Positions 11,633 through 24,200 of a DNA stretch of 64,000 bases are shown one piece after another; the first letter of the stretch is position 1; every line of letters begins with the position of its first letter. A model generated the notes under the pieces. It worked only from the letters and a program-made list of their open reading frames with translations. It was not told the origin of the DNA and made no database searches. The position numbers and the translations under genes are program-made. The DNA comes from Xiphophorus maculatus. Its lineage: Eukaryota > Chordata > Actinopteri > Cyprinodontiformes > Poeciliidae. Location of the stretch: the NCBI RefSeq assembly GCF_002775205.1, contig NC_036456.1, positions 25,579,850-25,643,849 of the forward strand, read 5' to 3'.

Positions 11633-14157
11633 GCCGTTTCTTTAACCTTCACTGAACCGTCGCTCAGCAGGCGGACCTTTATGTCTGGAGGCAGCCCTCG
11701 TCTGATCAGTTCATCTTTAATCTGTAGAACAAAACATGAGATGAATGTGAGATACAGTCAGTGGTGAATTATAAAATATACTGAACAGAATCTGATTAAC
11801 ATTAAAAACATCAACAGCAGAATTTAACTGCATCTCTGCAGGTGATCACTTTGGGTTTGATTTGACATTTGAGTGAAATGAGTTTGGATTAAACTCAAAG
11901 TCCAGAACATCACTGACCGCTTTCTCGATTTTATCTTTATTGTCTTTCAGTGACAGCGTAGTCGAGATCTTCAGCTTCAGAACCGTAAGATGAGCTGGAA
12001 GAACAAGAGATCAACATGGTATAAAGAACAACTTCCTGTTACTTTCACTCCTGTTTTCATCCTACTTACATGTTTTAGGAGGATGACTTGTAGATGTCAG
12101 AAGAACAGTCGTTAAATTCAAAGTTGTTGCTAAGGTAACAGAAACATGAGTTCAGGACAAGCAGCAAAAATAAATCAAAGAAAAACAAATAAAGAATTGG
12201 TTCATCATCCGACTTACATGTGTTGACAGGACTAGTGGTTGTCAAAGGGACGGTTGTTGCAGCAACAGGTGTAGAAGTCACATCTGGTGCAGAGATATCA
12301 ACAGCAGAAGCAGGGAGTTCAGGAAATAAAAGGTCAGATCAAATCAAAAAACAAAATGAAAGATTGACTCACCGTTTCCAACCGTCACAATGACACATCC
12401 CAGCTCAGACTGGTAGATAGAACTGGAGGCACTGGGGAGATAATTTAGCACATAGGTTTTCATATTAAACTCTTTCTGAAATGAGCATCAAATAATATTT
12501 GAAATAACCTTAAAGGGTCAGGTCAGATAACATACAGCTATTGTACATCTTTTTGTGTTTATCTTTCTACAGCAACAGGAAAAGCTTTCGTTTTTATGTT
12601 TATTTATGCACAACAGAAGTCAGTTACACAATTTCATCTGCAGACTTCAAATTCATCAATGTTTTTAAATTCATCATAAAAACCTAAAATCCTCAGTGAG
12701 AGATTTTTACTCCAGACCCAGAACTTGGACTATCTTTCACTTTGAGTCACACAGCGCAGGATATTTATTTGAGCTTGAGATGGGCAGTGATAATGTTTAT
12801 ACCGACTTCTACTCACCGCCACTTGATTACATACACCTGTCCAAAGGTTCATTAACGCAAATGTTGAATTAGCCAATCACAAGGCAGCAACTACCTCATT
12901 TCTGTATTTAGAAATTAGTTATTGATTAGTTTAAAATAATAGTTATTGGATACTAAATTTATTGACACCAGTGTTGCTCTTTGGCAGTAAGACAGCCTGA
13001 CTGAAACATGAAATCACACCTTTGAAAACAAACTGGACAGGGATTTCGCTGAAGTGGTAGCTGGGGCTCGGTGAATATGTTGAACCATCGTAACCAGTCA
13101 GAGTGATGGTCTGTCTGGGAAAATCACCAGCTGAACTGCATATGAACCTTCATCACTGCTGTTGGTTGGACTGAATGATAGAGAACAAGACTGGAAGAGG
13201 ACAGAGAGAGAATATGTTATATTTGTTGTGTTTTTGTTCATATCAAGAGTAATTTTTCATCATTAGTCATTTATAGTCATTAAATAATCAGTAAATTCTG
13301 TTTTTATTACCTGTAAACATTTTCTATTGTATTCCTGTAACCTGACACCAACATTTATTACTCACTGATGAGAGACTGAGGACAGACAGAGGTGTTGCAG
13401 GTGTGGCACTCTGACGAAGAGGTTGCATGTCTGCATTCAACATTATCTCCATCAAGGTCAAAGGTCAACAAGTTGATATTCCTCTGACAGTTTTGAAGGA
13501 ATTCTGCCATGATGTGGTGGTGTTGGTGGTGAGGCAGACGCTTGAGACCCAGGTTGAAATGAGATGATGGTGTTTAATAACGAAAATCCAAGAATACACA
13601 GTCCAAACAAAATCCAAAACAGTCCGAAAACCTGGCAGCACAGTTGAGCTGAAGACTAGGGCTCAGCACTGGTGGCAACAGGAAACACGAGGGGACAGAA
13701 CGACGGGCTAGACAGATTAACGCTTGCAAACGACAAGGAGACGCAGAGACGCAGAGACACAGGTGACATTAAATACACAGGAGGTAATAAGGGAACGAGA
13801 CACACCTGGGAACAATCAAGGGGAAGACAGGACAACATGGAAACTCAAGATAAATACATAGAAAAACACAGATCCTGACAAATTCTGAGAGAAACAGAAA
13901 ACAAACATCACAAAGTCACCTGAGAACAAACAATCTGCTCAAATTACCTTATCTTAAATTTACGCACAACCTGTAAATTTAAGGTGAGGAGCTTTTGGAT
14001 ATTTTTTTTAAAAGAAAAACTAAATAAACTTCAAGAAGTCTGAACTTACTGTAAATCTGTCTCCTTGTACATCTTTAGTGGTGTATGAAAGCACAGTGCC
14101 ATAATAAGCAGCTTCTGTATGGCTTATTATCACCAGCAGCAGCACAGAGAGCAACAT
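11623..14157 (-). pseudogene. Array copy C: pseudogene with several independent lesions
   Basis: Recognisable exons: E1 14050-14157 (intact signal peptide), a ~19-nt stub of E2 ending at 13970, no E3, E4 13366-13504 split by a solo LTR, E5 13020-13190 with a 7-nt deletion that shifts the frame, no E6 or E7, E8 12373-12431, two Thr-rich linker exons 12218-12283 and 12070-12129, E10 11918-11994, E11 11623-11721. E6-E7 were lost in one deletion that joined the intron next to E8 to the intron next to E5 near 12895; copy D still has the sequences on both sides. E11 has lost its normal stop and runs four codons longer. Joining E5 to E8 also breaks phase. Its E1 and upstream DNA are almost identical to copy D, so most lesions are recent. 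Confidence 0.88.
13505..13880. mobile_element. Solo LTR inside E4 of copy C
   Basis: Begins tgccatgatg and ends atcctgaca (TG...CA). It is flanked by the 5-bp duplication aattc (13500-13504 and 13881-13885). The intact paralogs have continuous exon here. No internal retroelement sequence is present, so it is a solo LTR of an LTR retrotransposon. Confidence 0.78.
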
Positions 14158-16056
14158 GATGAACGAGTCAGTTCTGCTAAACAAAGATCGGATCATCAGG
14201 TAACCTTTGTGACGGCTGCTGTCGTAAGAAGCTTTGATTATGCAAACATCTAAAGACCGGAGACGACAACGTGATGCTTTGCAAATATTTAAACGAGTTT
14301 GTAGGAGAGAGCTGCTATTTATTTTTGCACATAGTTTTCTCTTCATTTTATTTAGGAAGGTAAACCTTCATCATTTGGTTTATATACGTTCAAATAGTAA
14401 GTCTTAGTTAATTTTAACAGTTTTCTTTTGTTTGTTATTTTCAGCATTAAAGCTCACTCTCCTATTGTTGCAACATCTCATGTCAAATACATTTTAAATA
14501 AAAAACATCATAAGATGTTTAGAGCCAGGATGGCCACACCTTGACAGTTCATAACACTTTATACCCTCCTTATTCTGTTCACTGGTTTTATGGACTGCAT
14601 TTACATTTGATCAGACAAACATTTATTTTAAAAAGATAACGTTTTCTTTGCAAACTGTGAGAAACAATAAATCTATTTTTAGTTTCCTACAGGGTTAATT
14701 ATTCATCTCTTCTGGACAGTTTTTGTGTCTCAGTGGATTTTTAGTGCCACTGATATAAGCTGAGCATTCCCTCCGAATACAAACATAAAGTTTACTAAAT
14801 CTCTAAAACTGCCATGTAAAGTATTTGGTGTATATTTCACAAAAAAACACAACAAAAAATAAAAATAAAACAAAAATCAATATTTTTTCAAATATGGATA
14901 GTTTTTTTCTTCTTATTCTCCCATTTTTGCCGTGGTTCATCATATATTGAAGTCAGCTGATGCTGACCAGATGTTTGCTAATTGCTGCTGGCTAGTCTGA
15001 AGGAGCCTAGTGGGGGAGGGCTGCTCCATGGGGTCTAAGCTATGAAGCTTGGAAACTGCAGCTCTAAGGAGGGGATGTGCCTCAAAGGCAGGGTTGGGTC
15101 CCTCTAGGCGTTATGAAAAGCTGAATGGTTGCCATGGAGATTAAAGGATTTAAATGTGCATGAAAGAATCAAAGCAACACTCCAGTTGTGTTTTAGACAA
15201 GGGGAAAACATCATAACATGATGTAAAGCTGAAAAAGGTCAACTTATAAAATACTTTCTCTTTGTTGATGATTTATTTTTTTACTTTCCATTAAAAATTA
15301 TTTTTTACCTCTTTTGGTATAATTTCTTTCATCATATTATATCCTCACATGTACAAATTTGAAAGTTAGTCAGGATTTAAAACTGAATCAGTTGAAAGAA
15401 ATGAAAACAGGAAAATATGAGAGCTCTTCTGTTTGTTTCTCTTTAGAGTCTTGCTGCAGAGATTTGGATCAAGTGACAGAAATCATTTTTTATTGATGAA
15501 GGTCAGAATTACCTTAGAAAGGAGATAAAAGCACTAAAACCTCGTCTCTTATCTGCTTGGATGTTAATGTCTGCATGTAACAGTAAATTAAAATGTGGTT
15601 TGAGGATTAATTACCTGATGTGAACTAACTTTGTGCAAACAAACTTTGTGTTTATTTAAATTATTGATGTAAATGTTGAGCATTGTGGTAGCTCGCATTG
15701 TTTGCCTTGCAAATAACTAGTTAGCATATTGGTAGCCTTTAGCTCATACTGAGTTACATCTTACATGGTGACAATGTTGGGTTTGGTCCAGTTTCAGTGT
15801 CATTATCATTCTGCTAACATTGGTGGCAGTCAGCTCTAAATTGCTGCTGATTTCATTTTCTTGAATAAATAATTAACTTATTAATCCTGATATGTGAAAC
15901 ATGTTTGACTAATCAAGCACTAAGAACATGATGTGCAACACATCCAGGTCAGTGGTGAACAAACATTTTGTAATGTGAAATAAAACTTTTCAGAAGTGAA
16001 CTGTGAACTGAACATATGATCTGTTCAGAGGCCACAAATGAACCCACTCTGCACTT
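13972..16056. repeat. Segmental duplication, left arm (copy C upstream DNA, proximal part)
   Basis: Nearly identical to about 28093-30164 upstream of copy D, including E1, the third copy of the 0.4-kb upstream repeat (15362-15770) and short A-rich tracts. Only scattered substitutions and small indels differ. No additional genes seen. Confidence 0.85.
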
Positions 16057-16068
16057 TAGACAGCCATT

Positions 16069-19000
16069 CCATCCATCCATCCATCTTCTTCCGCTTATCC
16101 GAGGTCGGGTCGCGGGGGTAGCAGCTTCAGGAGGGAGGCCCAGACTTCCCTCTCCCCGGCCACTTCTTCTAGCTCCTCCGGGGGAATCCCGAGGCGTTCC
16201 CAGGCCAGCCGAGAGACATAGTCCCTCCAGCGTGTCCTGGGTCTTCCCCGGGGCCTCCTCCCGGTGGGACGTGCCCAGAACACCTCACCAGGGAGGCGTC
16301 CAGGAGGCATCCTGACCAGATGCCCGAGCCACCTCAACTGGCTCCTCTCGATGTGAAGGAGCAGCGGCTCTACTCTGAGTCCCTCCCGGATGACTGAGCT
16401 TCTCACCCTATCTCTAAGGGAGAGCCCAGCCACCCTACGGAGGAAACCCAGTTCGGCCGCTTGTATCCGCGATCTCGTTCTTTCGGTCATGACCCAAAGC
16501 TCATGACCATAGATGAGGGTGGGAACGTAGATTGACCGGTAAATCGAGAGCTTCGCTTTTTGGCTCAGCTCTTTCTTCACCACGACGGACCGGTACAGCG
16601 CCCGCTTAACGGCAGACGCTGCACCAATCCGCCTGTTGATCTCCCGCTCCCTTCTTCCCTCATTCGTGAACAAGATCCCGAGATATTTAAACTCCTCCAC
16701 TTGGGGCAGGACACCCCCCCTGACCTGGAGAAGGCACTCTACCCTTTTCCGGCTCAAGACCATGGCCTCGGATTTGGAGGCACTGATCCTCATCCCGGCC
16801 ACTTCACACTCGGCTGCGAACCGCTCCAGCGAGAGCTGCAGATCACGATCTGATGAAGCCAAAAGGACCACATCGTCTGCAAAAAGCAGAGACGAGATCC
16901 TAAGGCCACCAAATCGGATCCCCTCAACACCTTGGCTGCGCCTAGAAATTCTGTCCATGAAAGTGATGAACAGAATCGGTGACAAAGGGCAGCCCTGGCG
17001 GAGTCCAACTCTCACCGGAAACGAGCCCGACTTACTGCCGGCAATGCGGACCAGACTCTGACACCGGTCATACAGGGACCTGACAGCCCGTATCAAAGGG
17101 CCCGGTACCCCATACTCCCGGAGAACCCCCCACAGGGCTCCCCGAGGGACACGGTCGAACGCCTTCTCCAAGTCCACAAAACACATGTAGACTGGTTGGG
17201 CGAACTCCCATGCACCCTCCAGGACCCTGCCGAGGGTGTAGAGCTGGTCCAGTGTTCCACGACCAGGACGAAAACCACACTGCTCTTCCTGAATCTGAGG
17301 TTCGACTATCCGACGGACCCTCCTCTCCAGTACCCCGGAATAGACCTTGCCAGGGAGGCTTAAGAGTGTGACCCCTCTATAATTGGAGCACACCCTCCGG
17401 TCCCCCTTTTTGAACAGGGGGACCACCACCCCAGTCTGCCAATCCAGGGGAACTGCCCCCGATGTCCATGCGATATTGCAGAGTCGAGTCAACCAACACA
17501 ACCCTACAACATCCAGAGCCTTAAGGAACTCTGGGCGGATCTCATCCACCCCCGGGGCCTTGCCACCGAGGAGCTTTTTAACCACCTCGCCGACCTCGTC
17601 CCCAGAGATTGGAGAGCCCAACCCAGAGTCCCCAGGCTCCGCTTCCTCAATGGAAGGCATGTTGGTGGGATTGAGGAGGTCTTCGAAGTACTCTGCCCAC
17701 AGGCCCACAACGTCCCGAGTAGAGGTCAGCAGCACACCATCTCCACTATAAACAGTGTTGGTGCTGCACCGCTTCCCCCCCCTGAGACGCCGGATTGTGA
17801 ACCAGAATCGCCTCGAAGCCATACGGAAGTCTTTCTCCATGGCCTCTCCAAACTCCTCCCACGCCCGAGTTTTTGCCTCAGCAACCGCCCGAGCCGCATG
17901 CCGCTTCGCCCGCCGGTACCCATCAGCTGCTTCCGGAGTCCCACAGGCCAAAAAGGCCCGATAGGACTCCTTCTTCAGCCTGACGGCATCCCTCACCGAA
18001 GGTGTCCACCAACGGGTTCGAGGGTTGCCGCCGCGACAGGCACCGACAACCTTGCGGCCACAGCTCCGATCGGCTACCTCGAAAATGGAGGCACGGAACA
18101 TGGTCCACTCAGACTCCATGTCCCCCACCTCCCCCGGGACGTGTTCGAAGTTTTGCTGGAGATGGGAGTTAAAGCTCCGTCTCACAGGGGATTTCGCCAG
18201 ACGTTCCCAGCAGACCCTCACAACACGTTTGGGCCTGCCAGGTCTGACCGGCTTTCACCCCCACCACCGGAGCCAACTCACCACCAGGTAGTGGTCAGTG
18301 GACAGCTCCGCACCTCTTTTCACCCGAGTGTCCAAGACATTTGGCCGCAGATCCGATGAAACAACGACAAAGTCGATCATCGAACTGCGGCCTAGGGTGT
18401 CCTGGTGCCAAGTGCACATATGGACACCCTTATGCTTGAACATGGTGTTCGTTATGGACAATCCATGGCAAGCACAGAAGTCCAGCAACAGAACACCATT
18501 CGAGTTCAGATCGGGCGGGCCATTCCTCCCAACCACGCCCCTCCAGGTCTCACTGTCGCTGCCCACGTGAGCGTTGAAGTCCCCCAGCAGAACAAGGGAG
18601 TCCCCAGGAGGAGCACTCTCCAGTACCCCCTCTAAGGACTCCAAAAAGGGTGGGTAATCTGAACTGTCGTTCGGCCCGTAAGCACAAACGACAGTCAGAA
18701 CCCGTCCCCCCACCCGTAGGCGGAGGGATGCTACCCTCTCGTTCACCGGGGTAAACCCCAACGTACAGGCGCCGAGATGGGGAGCAACAAGTATGCCCAC
18801 TCCTGCCCGACGTCTCTCACCCTGGGCAACTCCAGAGTGGAAGTATGTCCAGCCCCTCTTAAGGAGACTGGTTCCAGAACCAGAGCCATGCGTCGAGGTG
18901 AGACCGACTATTTCTAGCCGGAACCTCTCGACCTCACACACTAGCTCCGGCTCCTTCCCCACCAGAGAGGTGACAATCCACGTCCCAAGAGCCAGTTTCT

Positions 19001-19431
19001 GCAACCGAGGATCGGACCGCCAGGGTCCCCTCCCTTGGCCGCCACCCATCACACAGTGCACCCGACCCCTTTGGCCCCTCCCACGGGTGGTGGGCCCATG
19101 GGAGGGGGGGCCCATGTTTCCCTTTCGGGCTGAGCCCGGCCGGGCTCCATGGGTAAAAGCCCGGCCACCAGACGCTCGCCATCGTGCCCCCCCTCCAGGC
19201 CTATCTCCAGAGTGGGGCCCCGGTGACCAGCGTCCGGGCAAGGGAACACTAAGTCCAAGGTTTTCTTTCGCCATTGGGGTCTTCGGGCTGCGCTTTGTCT
19301 GGTCCCTCACCTAGGACCTGTCTGCCTTGGGTGACCCTACCAGGGGCATGAAGCCCCAGACAGCATAGCTCCTAGGATCATTGGAGCACTCAAACCCCTC
19401 CACCACGATAAGGTGGCAGCCCAAGGAGGAG
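16069..19431 (-). mobile_element. Rex3: Near-full-length Rex3 (RTE-clade LINE)
   Basis: Flanked by the 12-bp target duplication tagacagccatt (16057-16068 and 19432-19443). The 3' tail on the minus strand is tandem GATG, as known for Rex3. The plus strand contains cggtgacaaagggcagccctg (from 16977) and, about 450 bp on, accaccaccccagtctgcca, which correspond to the Rex3 PCR primer sites as I remember them. Much more GC-rich than the surroundings. The duplicate locus near 30164 retains the empty target site. Confidence 0.93.
16095..19310 (-). pseudogene. Rex3 endonuclease-reverse transcriptase ORF split by one TGA
   Basis: The first part (19310 down to 18258) carries the APE-type endonuclease with [10 protein letters not shown] and [10 protein letters not shown]. 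The second part (18254 down to 16095) is the reverse transcriptase with GFRPGRGTLDQ, LRQGCPLSPILF and LLFADDVVLL, ending in the basic RPRGRPRTRWRD tail. Both parts lie in the same frame; a single in-frame TGA at 18255-18257 separates them, and no frameshift is needed between them. The element therefore looks young but would not make the full protein. The start Met near 19310 is tentative. Confidence 0.9.
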
Positions 19432-19443
19432 TAGACAGCCATT

Positions 19444-21224
19444 ATTTAGGCAAAACCCTTCTCTGAGAACTCGATAACAAACATCACAAAGTTACACCTG
19501 AACACCTGAGAACAAACAATCTGCTCAAATGCCTTGATTTAAATTGCAAAGTTTCAGAGTCTTGACTGATTTGTATTTCAGTGTTTTTCTTCTGAGCTTT
19601 TTTCTGTTTTTAAACTGTTCAAGCATTGTTTCTTTGAGAAATTACTGAAAGGTTCCTAAACTCAATGTGGCTAGTTCAATATGTATTTTTCAGTTTCACA
19701 TGTTAAGAATAAAACCTAAAAGTTGTTTCTGATCTCTGACTATTTTTACATTTAACAGCTGAACCACAAATATCTGAAACACAATAATTATTAAATCTGC
19801 TTTTGCTCCCTGTAACTTTTTATAAAATCAATTCACAGCATTTGGACACAATTTGGGAGTCATTTCTAATTATCAAAGCTTCATGGTTAGACTGTAAAAG
19901 AAAAACAAGCTTAGTTCAAAATTTCAAAAAACATAAAATGATTTAGAAACATGAAAATAAAAGATATCACATCTATAGTTAGTTTTATAAACGAACAATG
20001 AAGTTCCAGTTGGTTGTAGTTTTCCCCCATTACTTAGTGTTTTTGTTTAAAAAGTTTTCTCAGTTTCAGGTTTTCTGATCTCATTAGCTTTAGTTCACTA
20101 TAATAACCTCCATCACTGTGAACTGGGTGAGATTCTGGTTGAGGATGTTTGGGTTGAAGGCTGAGCAGAAGTCCACCAATAAGATACACGTCTCTGGGTG
20201 GTTTGAGGTGGTTCAGGATAAAGTGTTGACTGCATCATCTGCAGAGAGCCTATGATGTCACTTCCTGTTTTCAAATATTTTCAGAAATCACAATTTTTCT
20301 CCTTGTCTTCTGACTAATGTTCATTTTAATGTTTTTTATGTGTTTGTGGTGTACGGCGCTTTGGCCAACTGTGTTGTTATAACATGCTTTTTAAAATAAA
20401 CTTGCTTTGTATGAAGGGGAGACACTGTCAGGTTGTGAAATTTCCTGTATTTCGGATACTTTCATATTTATTTAATGTGTCCAGGATTACGAGACCCAGT
20501 AGAACCTGATCTTGTCCACCGTATGGAAAATCTGTAGCTCTTAGAACATCCAAGTATTAATGTTAGTTTTAGACAAGGGGGTCAGTGGTTAATTTTGAAA
20601 TATTTATTTATTTAAAGAGCTGTTTCTAAAGACAATCAAATAAATTCCCACATGAGCTTATAGACTCTCTACATACAAAACATGCAAAGCAAAATGGCTG
20701 CATACGAAACACGAGCTCCACAGAAATACCATTACATTTTCAACTCAACCAGGATAAAGAAGTCGCTGTTTACTTTCCCATGCTTCACAGAGAAAAGCAA
20801 CTAATGCAAAAACGTCCCTATTATACATAGTAAAAATCCATCTTCATTATTTATCAATACATGCAGAAAATGACATGATATTAAGATCAATAAAAACCTC
20901 ACAGGTATAAATGTTACACATGGAAGATGGTAATAAAGAAATACCAAACCCTCAGTAAATAACTGCCATAAATATTGATTTTATTCACATTTTTGTCTGT
21001 TCATTATCTTATTAGTAACTGATAAACAATCATAATTTATCTTTTTGAAGTATGCATATTTTATATAGATTTTCAAACAGATATAAAATTTCACTTTGCT
21101 TTTTCTGATTAATGTCATAACTAAGTTTAGTCCCATTACCTAAGACAACCATAAATTCCTACATTTAAAACAGATAAACCCGGCCATATTTTACTGCATG
21201 GATCAGATTCATTCTCATTGTTAG
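19444..21224. other. Remainder of copy C upstream DNA and copy D 3' flank
   Basis: 19444-20640 matches 30177-31375 (right arm of the segmental duplication). About 20650-21224 matches the 3' flank of copy B. No gene seen. Confidence 0.75.
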
Positions 21225-21237
21225 CCACTAGGGGGCG
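21225..21237 (+). promoter_or_regulatory. CTCF-like core motif next to copy D stop codon
   Basis: CCACTAGGGGGCG, one base from the stop codon (21239-21241), in the same position and orientation as in copy B. Confidence 0.55.
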
Positions 21238-21238
21238 G

Positions 21239-24200
21239 TTAGTTATTAACCTTCACTGAACCGTCGCTCAGCAGGCGGACCTTTATGTCTGGACGCAGCC
21301 CTCGTCTGATCAGTTCATCTTTAATCTGCAGAACAAAACATGAGATGAATGTGAGATACAGTCAGTGGTGAATTATAAAATATACTGAACAGAATCTGAT
21401 TAACAATAAAAACAGAATTTGACATCTGAGTGAAATGTGTTGTGTTAAAGTCCAGAACATCACTGACCGCTTTCTCGATTTTATCTTTATTGTCTTTCAG
21501 TGACAGCGTAGTCGAGATCTTCAGCTTCAGAACCGTAAGACGAGCTGGAAGAACAAGAGATCAACATGGTATAAAGAACAACTTCCTGTTACTTTCACTC
21601 CTGTTTTCATCCTACTTACATGTTTCTGGAGGAGGACTTGTAGATGTCCGAAGAACAGTCGTTGCAACAACAGTCGTCAAATTCAAAGTTGTTGCTAAGG
21701 TAACAGAAACATGAGTTCAGGACAAGTAGCAAAAACAAATCAAAGAAAAACAAATAAAGAATTGGTTCATCATCCGACTTACATGTGTTGACAGGACTAG
21801 TGGTTGTCAAAGGGACGGTTGTTGCATTCAAAGCTGTTGCTAAAATGAATTCAGGACATAAAAACTAATAATAAATCATTTTTCGTCAAGATGAAAAATA
21901 CAGAATTGGTTCATCATCCGACTTACATGTGTTGACAGGACTAGTGGTTGTCAAATGGACGGTTGTTGCAGCAACAGGTGTAGAAGTCACATCTGGTGCA
22001 GAAATATCAACAGCAGAAGCAGGGAGTTCAGGAAATAAAAGGTCAGATCAAATCAAAAAACAAAATGAAAGATTGACTCACCGTTTCCAACCGTCACAAT
22101 GACACATCCCAGCTCAGACTGGTAGATAGAACTGGAGGCACTGAGGAGATAATTTAGCACATAGGTTTTCATATTAAACTCTTTCTGAAATGAGCATCAA
22201 ATAATATTTGAAATAACCTTAAAGGGTCAGGTCAGATAACATACAGCTATTGTACATCTTGTTGTTTATCTTTCTTCAGCAACAGGAAAAGCTTTAATTT
22301 TTATGTTTATTTATGCACAACAGAAGTCAGTTACACAATTTCATCTGCAAACTTCAAATTCATCAATGCTTTTAAATTCATCATAAAAACCTAAAATCCT
22401 CAGTGAGAGATTTTTACTCCAGACCCAGAACTTGGACTATCTTTCACTTTGAGTCACACAGCGCAGGATATTTATTTGAGCTTGAGATGGGCAGTGATAA
22501 TGTTTATACCGACTTCTACTCACCGCCACTTGATTACATACACCTGTCCAAAGGTTCATTAACGCAAATGTTGAATTAGCCAATCACAAGGCAGCAACAC
22601 AATGCATTTAGGCATGTAGACATGGCCAAAACAATCTGCTGCAGTTAAAACCGAGCATCAGAGCGGGGAAAAAAGGTGATTTAACTGACTTTTAACGTGG
22701 CATGGATGTTAGTCTGAGTATTTCAGAAAAAAAAGAGAAAATATCCAGTGAGCGGCAGTTCTGTGGGCGCATATACGTTGATGCCAGAAGTCAAAGGAGA
22801 ATGGCCAGACTGATTCGAGCTGACAGAATTGCAACAGCATCTCTGTGACGGCCCCTGCTGTGCGGTCCTGTGTGTGTGTGTGCTATGTGGCGGCTAAACT
22901 GTTTGTCAATTAAGGTCCTCGATTGTGGGAGGTGCTTTTGATTAAGTGGCCACCTGGATGGTATATAAGGAGTGCCGTTCCACTCGTGTGAGGCTGGCCG
23001 ACGCAAGAACCGGGCACAGATGAGATCCGGACTCGAAGGCGGCGCCGGCAGATCACTTGACACCTTGGGGGGAGCTGAGACCTGTGGGGGCCAACCGGGT
23101 CCATGACTGCTGAAGGACCAGGCTGAGGGAGCGCTGGATTGTCATGTCTTGGGCTGCCACCCACTGCTCCCCTAGACAATCGTTTTCTTTTTAATAAATG
23201 CCTCTGAAGGGCTAAAAATGTTTCTGGTTGCCGTGTCCTCCCTATTTTTTGTTGCGGCCATCCGAGGTGGGCAGTAACAAATAACCATTTGTTACAACCG
23301 AGGTCTCCAGAAGAGAATCTCTGACTGCACAACATGTCGAACCTTGAGGTGGATGGGCTACAGCAGCAGAAGACCACACTGGGTGCCACTCCTGTCAGCT
23401 AAGAACAGGAAACTGAGGCGACAATCCGATTACTGCAACAGCATCTTCTCAAGTCTGCCTAACGAAATCAATCCTCCAGCTTCATCTGATCCAGAACACT
23501 GCTGCTGGAGTTCTGACTAAAACCAGGAAGTTAGAGCACATCACCAAATTCTAAAAACTGCCTCCCTGTAGAGAACAGACTTTAAAATACTGTTAGTTTA
23601 TAAATCACTGAACGACTTAGCACCACAATACATTAAAGATCTGCTGTTGTCATAGCAACCTTCCAGAACCTCTAAGGTCGTCTGGTTCTGGTCTTCTCTG
23701 CATTAGAACCAGAACCAAACAGTTAGAAGCAGCATTCAGCTTCTATGCACCGCAAATCGGCAAGAAACTTGAAGAAAACTGCAAAACAGCTGAAACACTG
23801 AGTTCCTTTAAATCTAGACTAAAACCCACCTGATTAGAGTTCATTTTGAAACATAATCAATTAAACATTTAACGATGGCAATTGACTAAATGCAATGTTT
23901 CAGTTGTTGACCTTGTTTTATGACTTTGTGATGTTTGTGTTTTTATGATGTAAAGCATTTTGAAATGCCTTGTTTCTGAAATGTGCTATAGAAAAAAAAA
24001 TATTTTATTTTTTATGATATGGAAAATCCACTTTTTTAACCCTTAAGCAGATAGTACTATGAGTTTCTAGTAGTGCAAAAAATTACAATTCATTCTCTCC
24101 CGGTGCTGCGTAGATATCTTTATATTTATTTTGGGTTTTATTTTTCAGTCTGTTAATTTTTTCTACTTGTTAAAACATTTTCTCGGCTATGATGTCACCA

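Noticed and set aside
16016..19314. Long plus-strand ORFs across the GC-rich block
   Set aside because: Antisense shadows of the Rex3 ORF; they carry no protein motif.
22910..23389. 159-codon minus-strand ORF
   Set aside because: Spans an LTR and an antisense Tc1 remnant; no matching domain.
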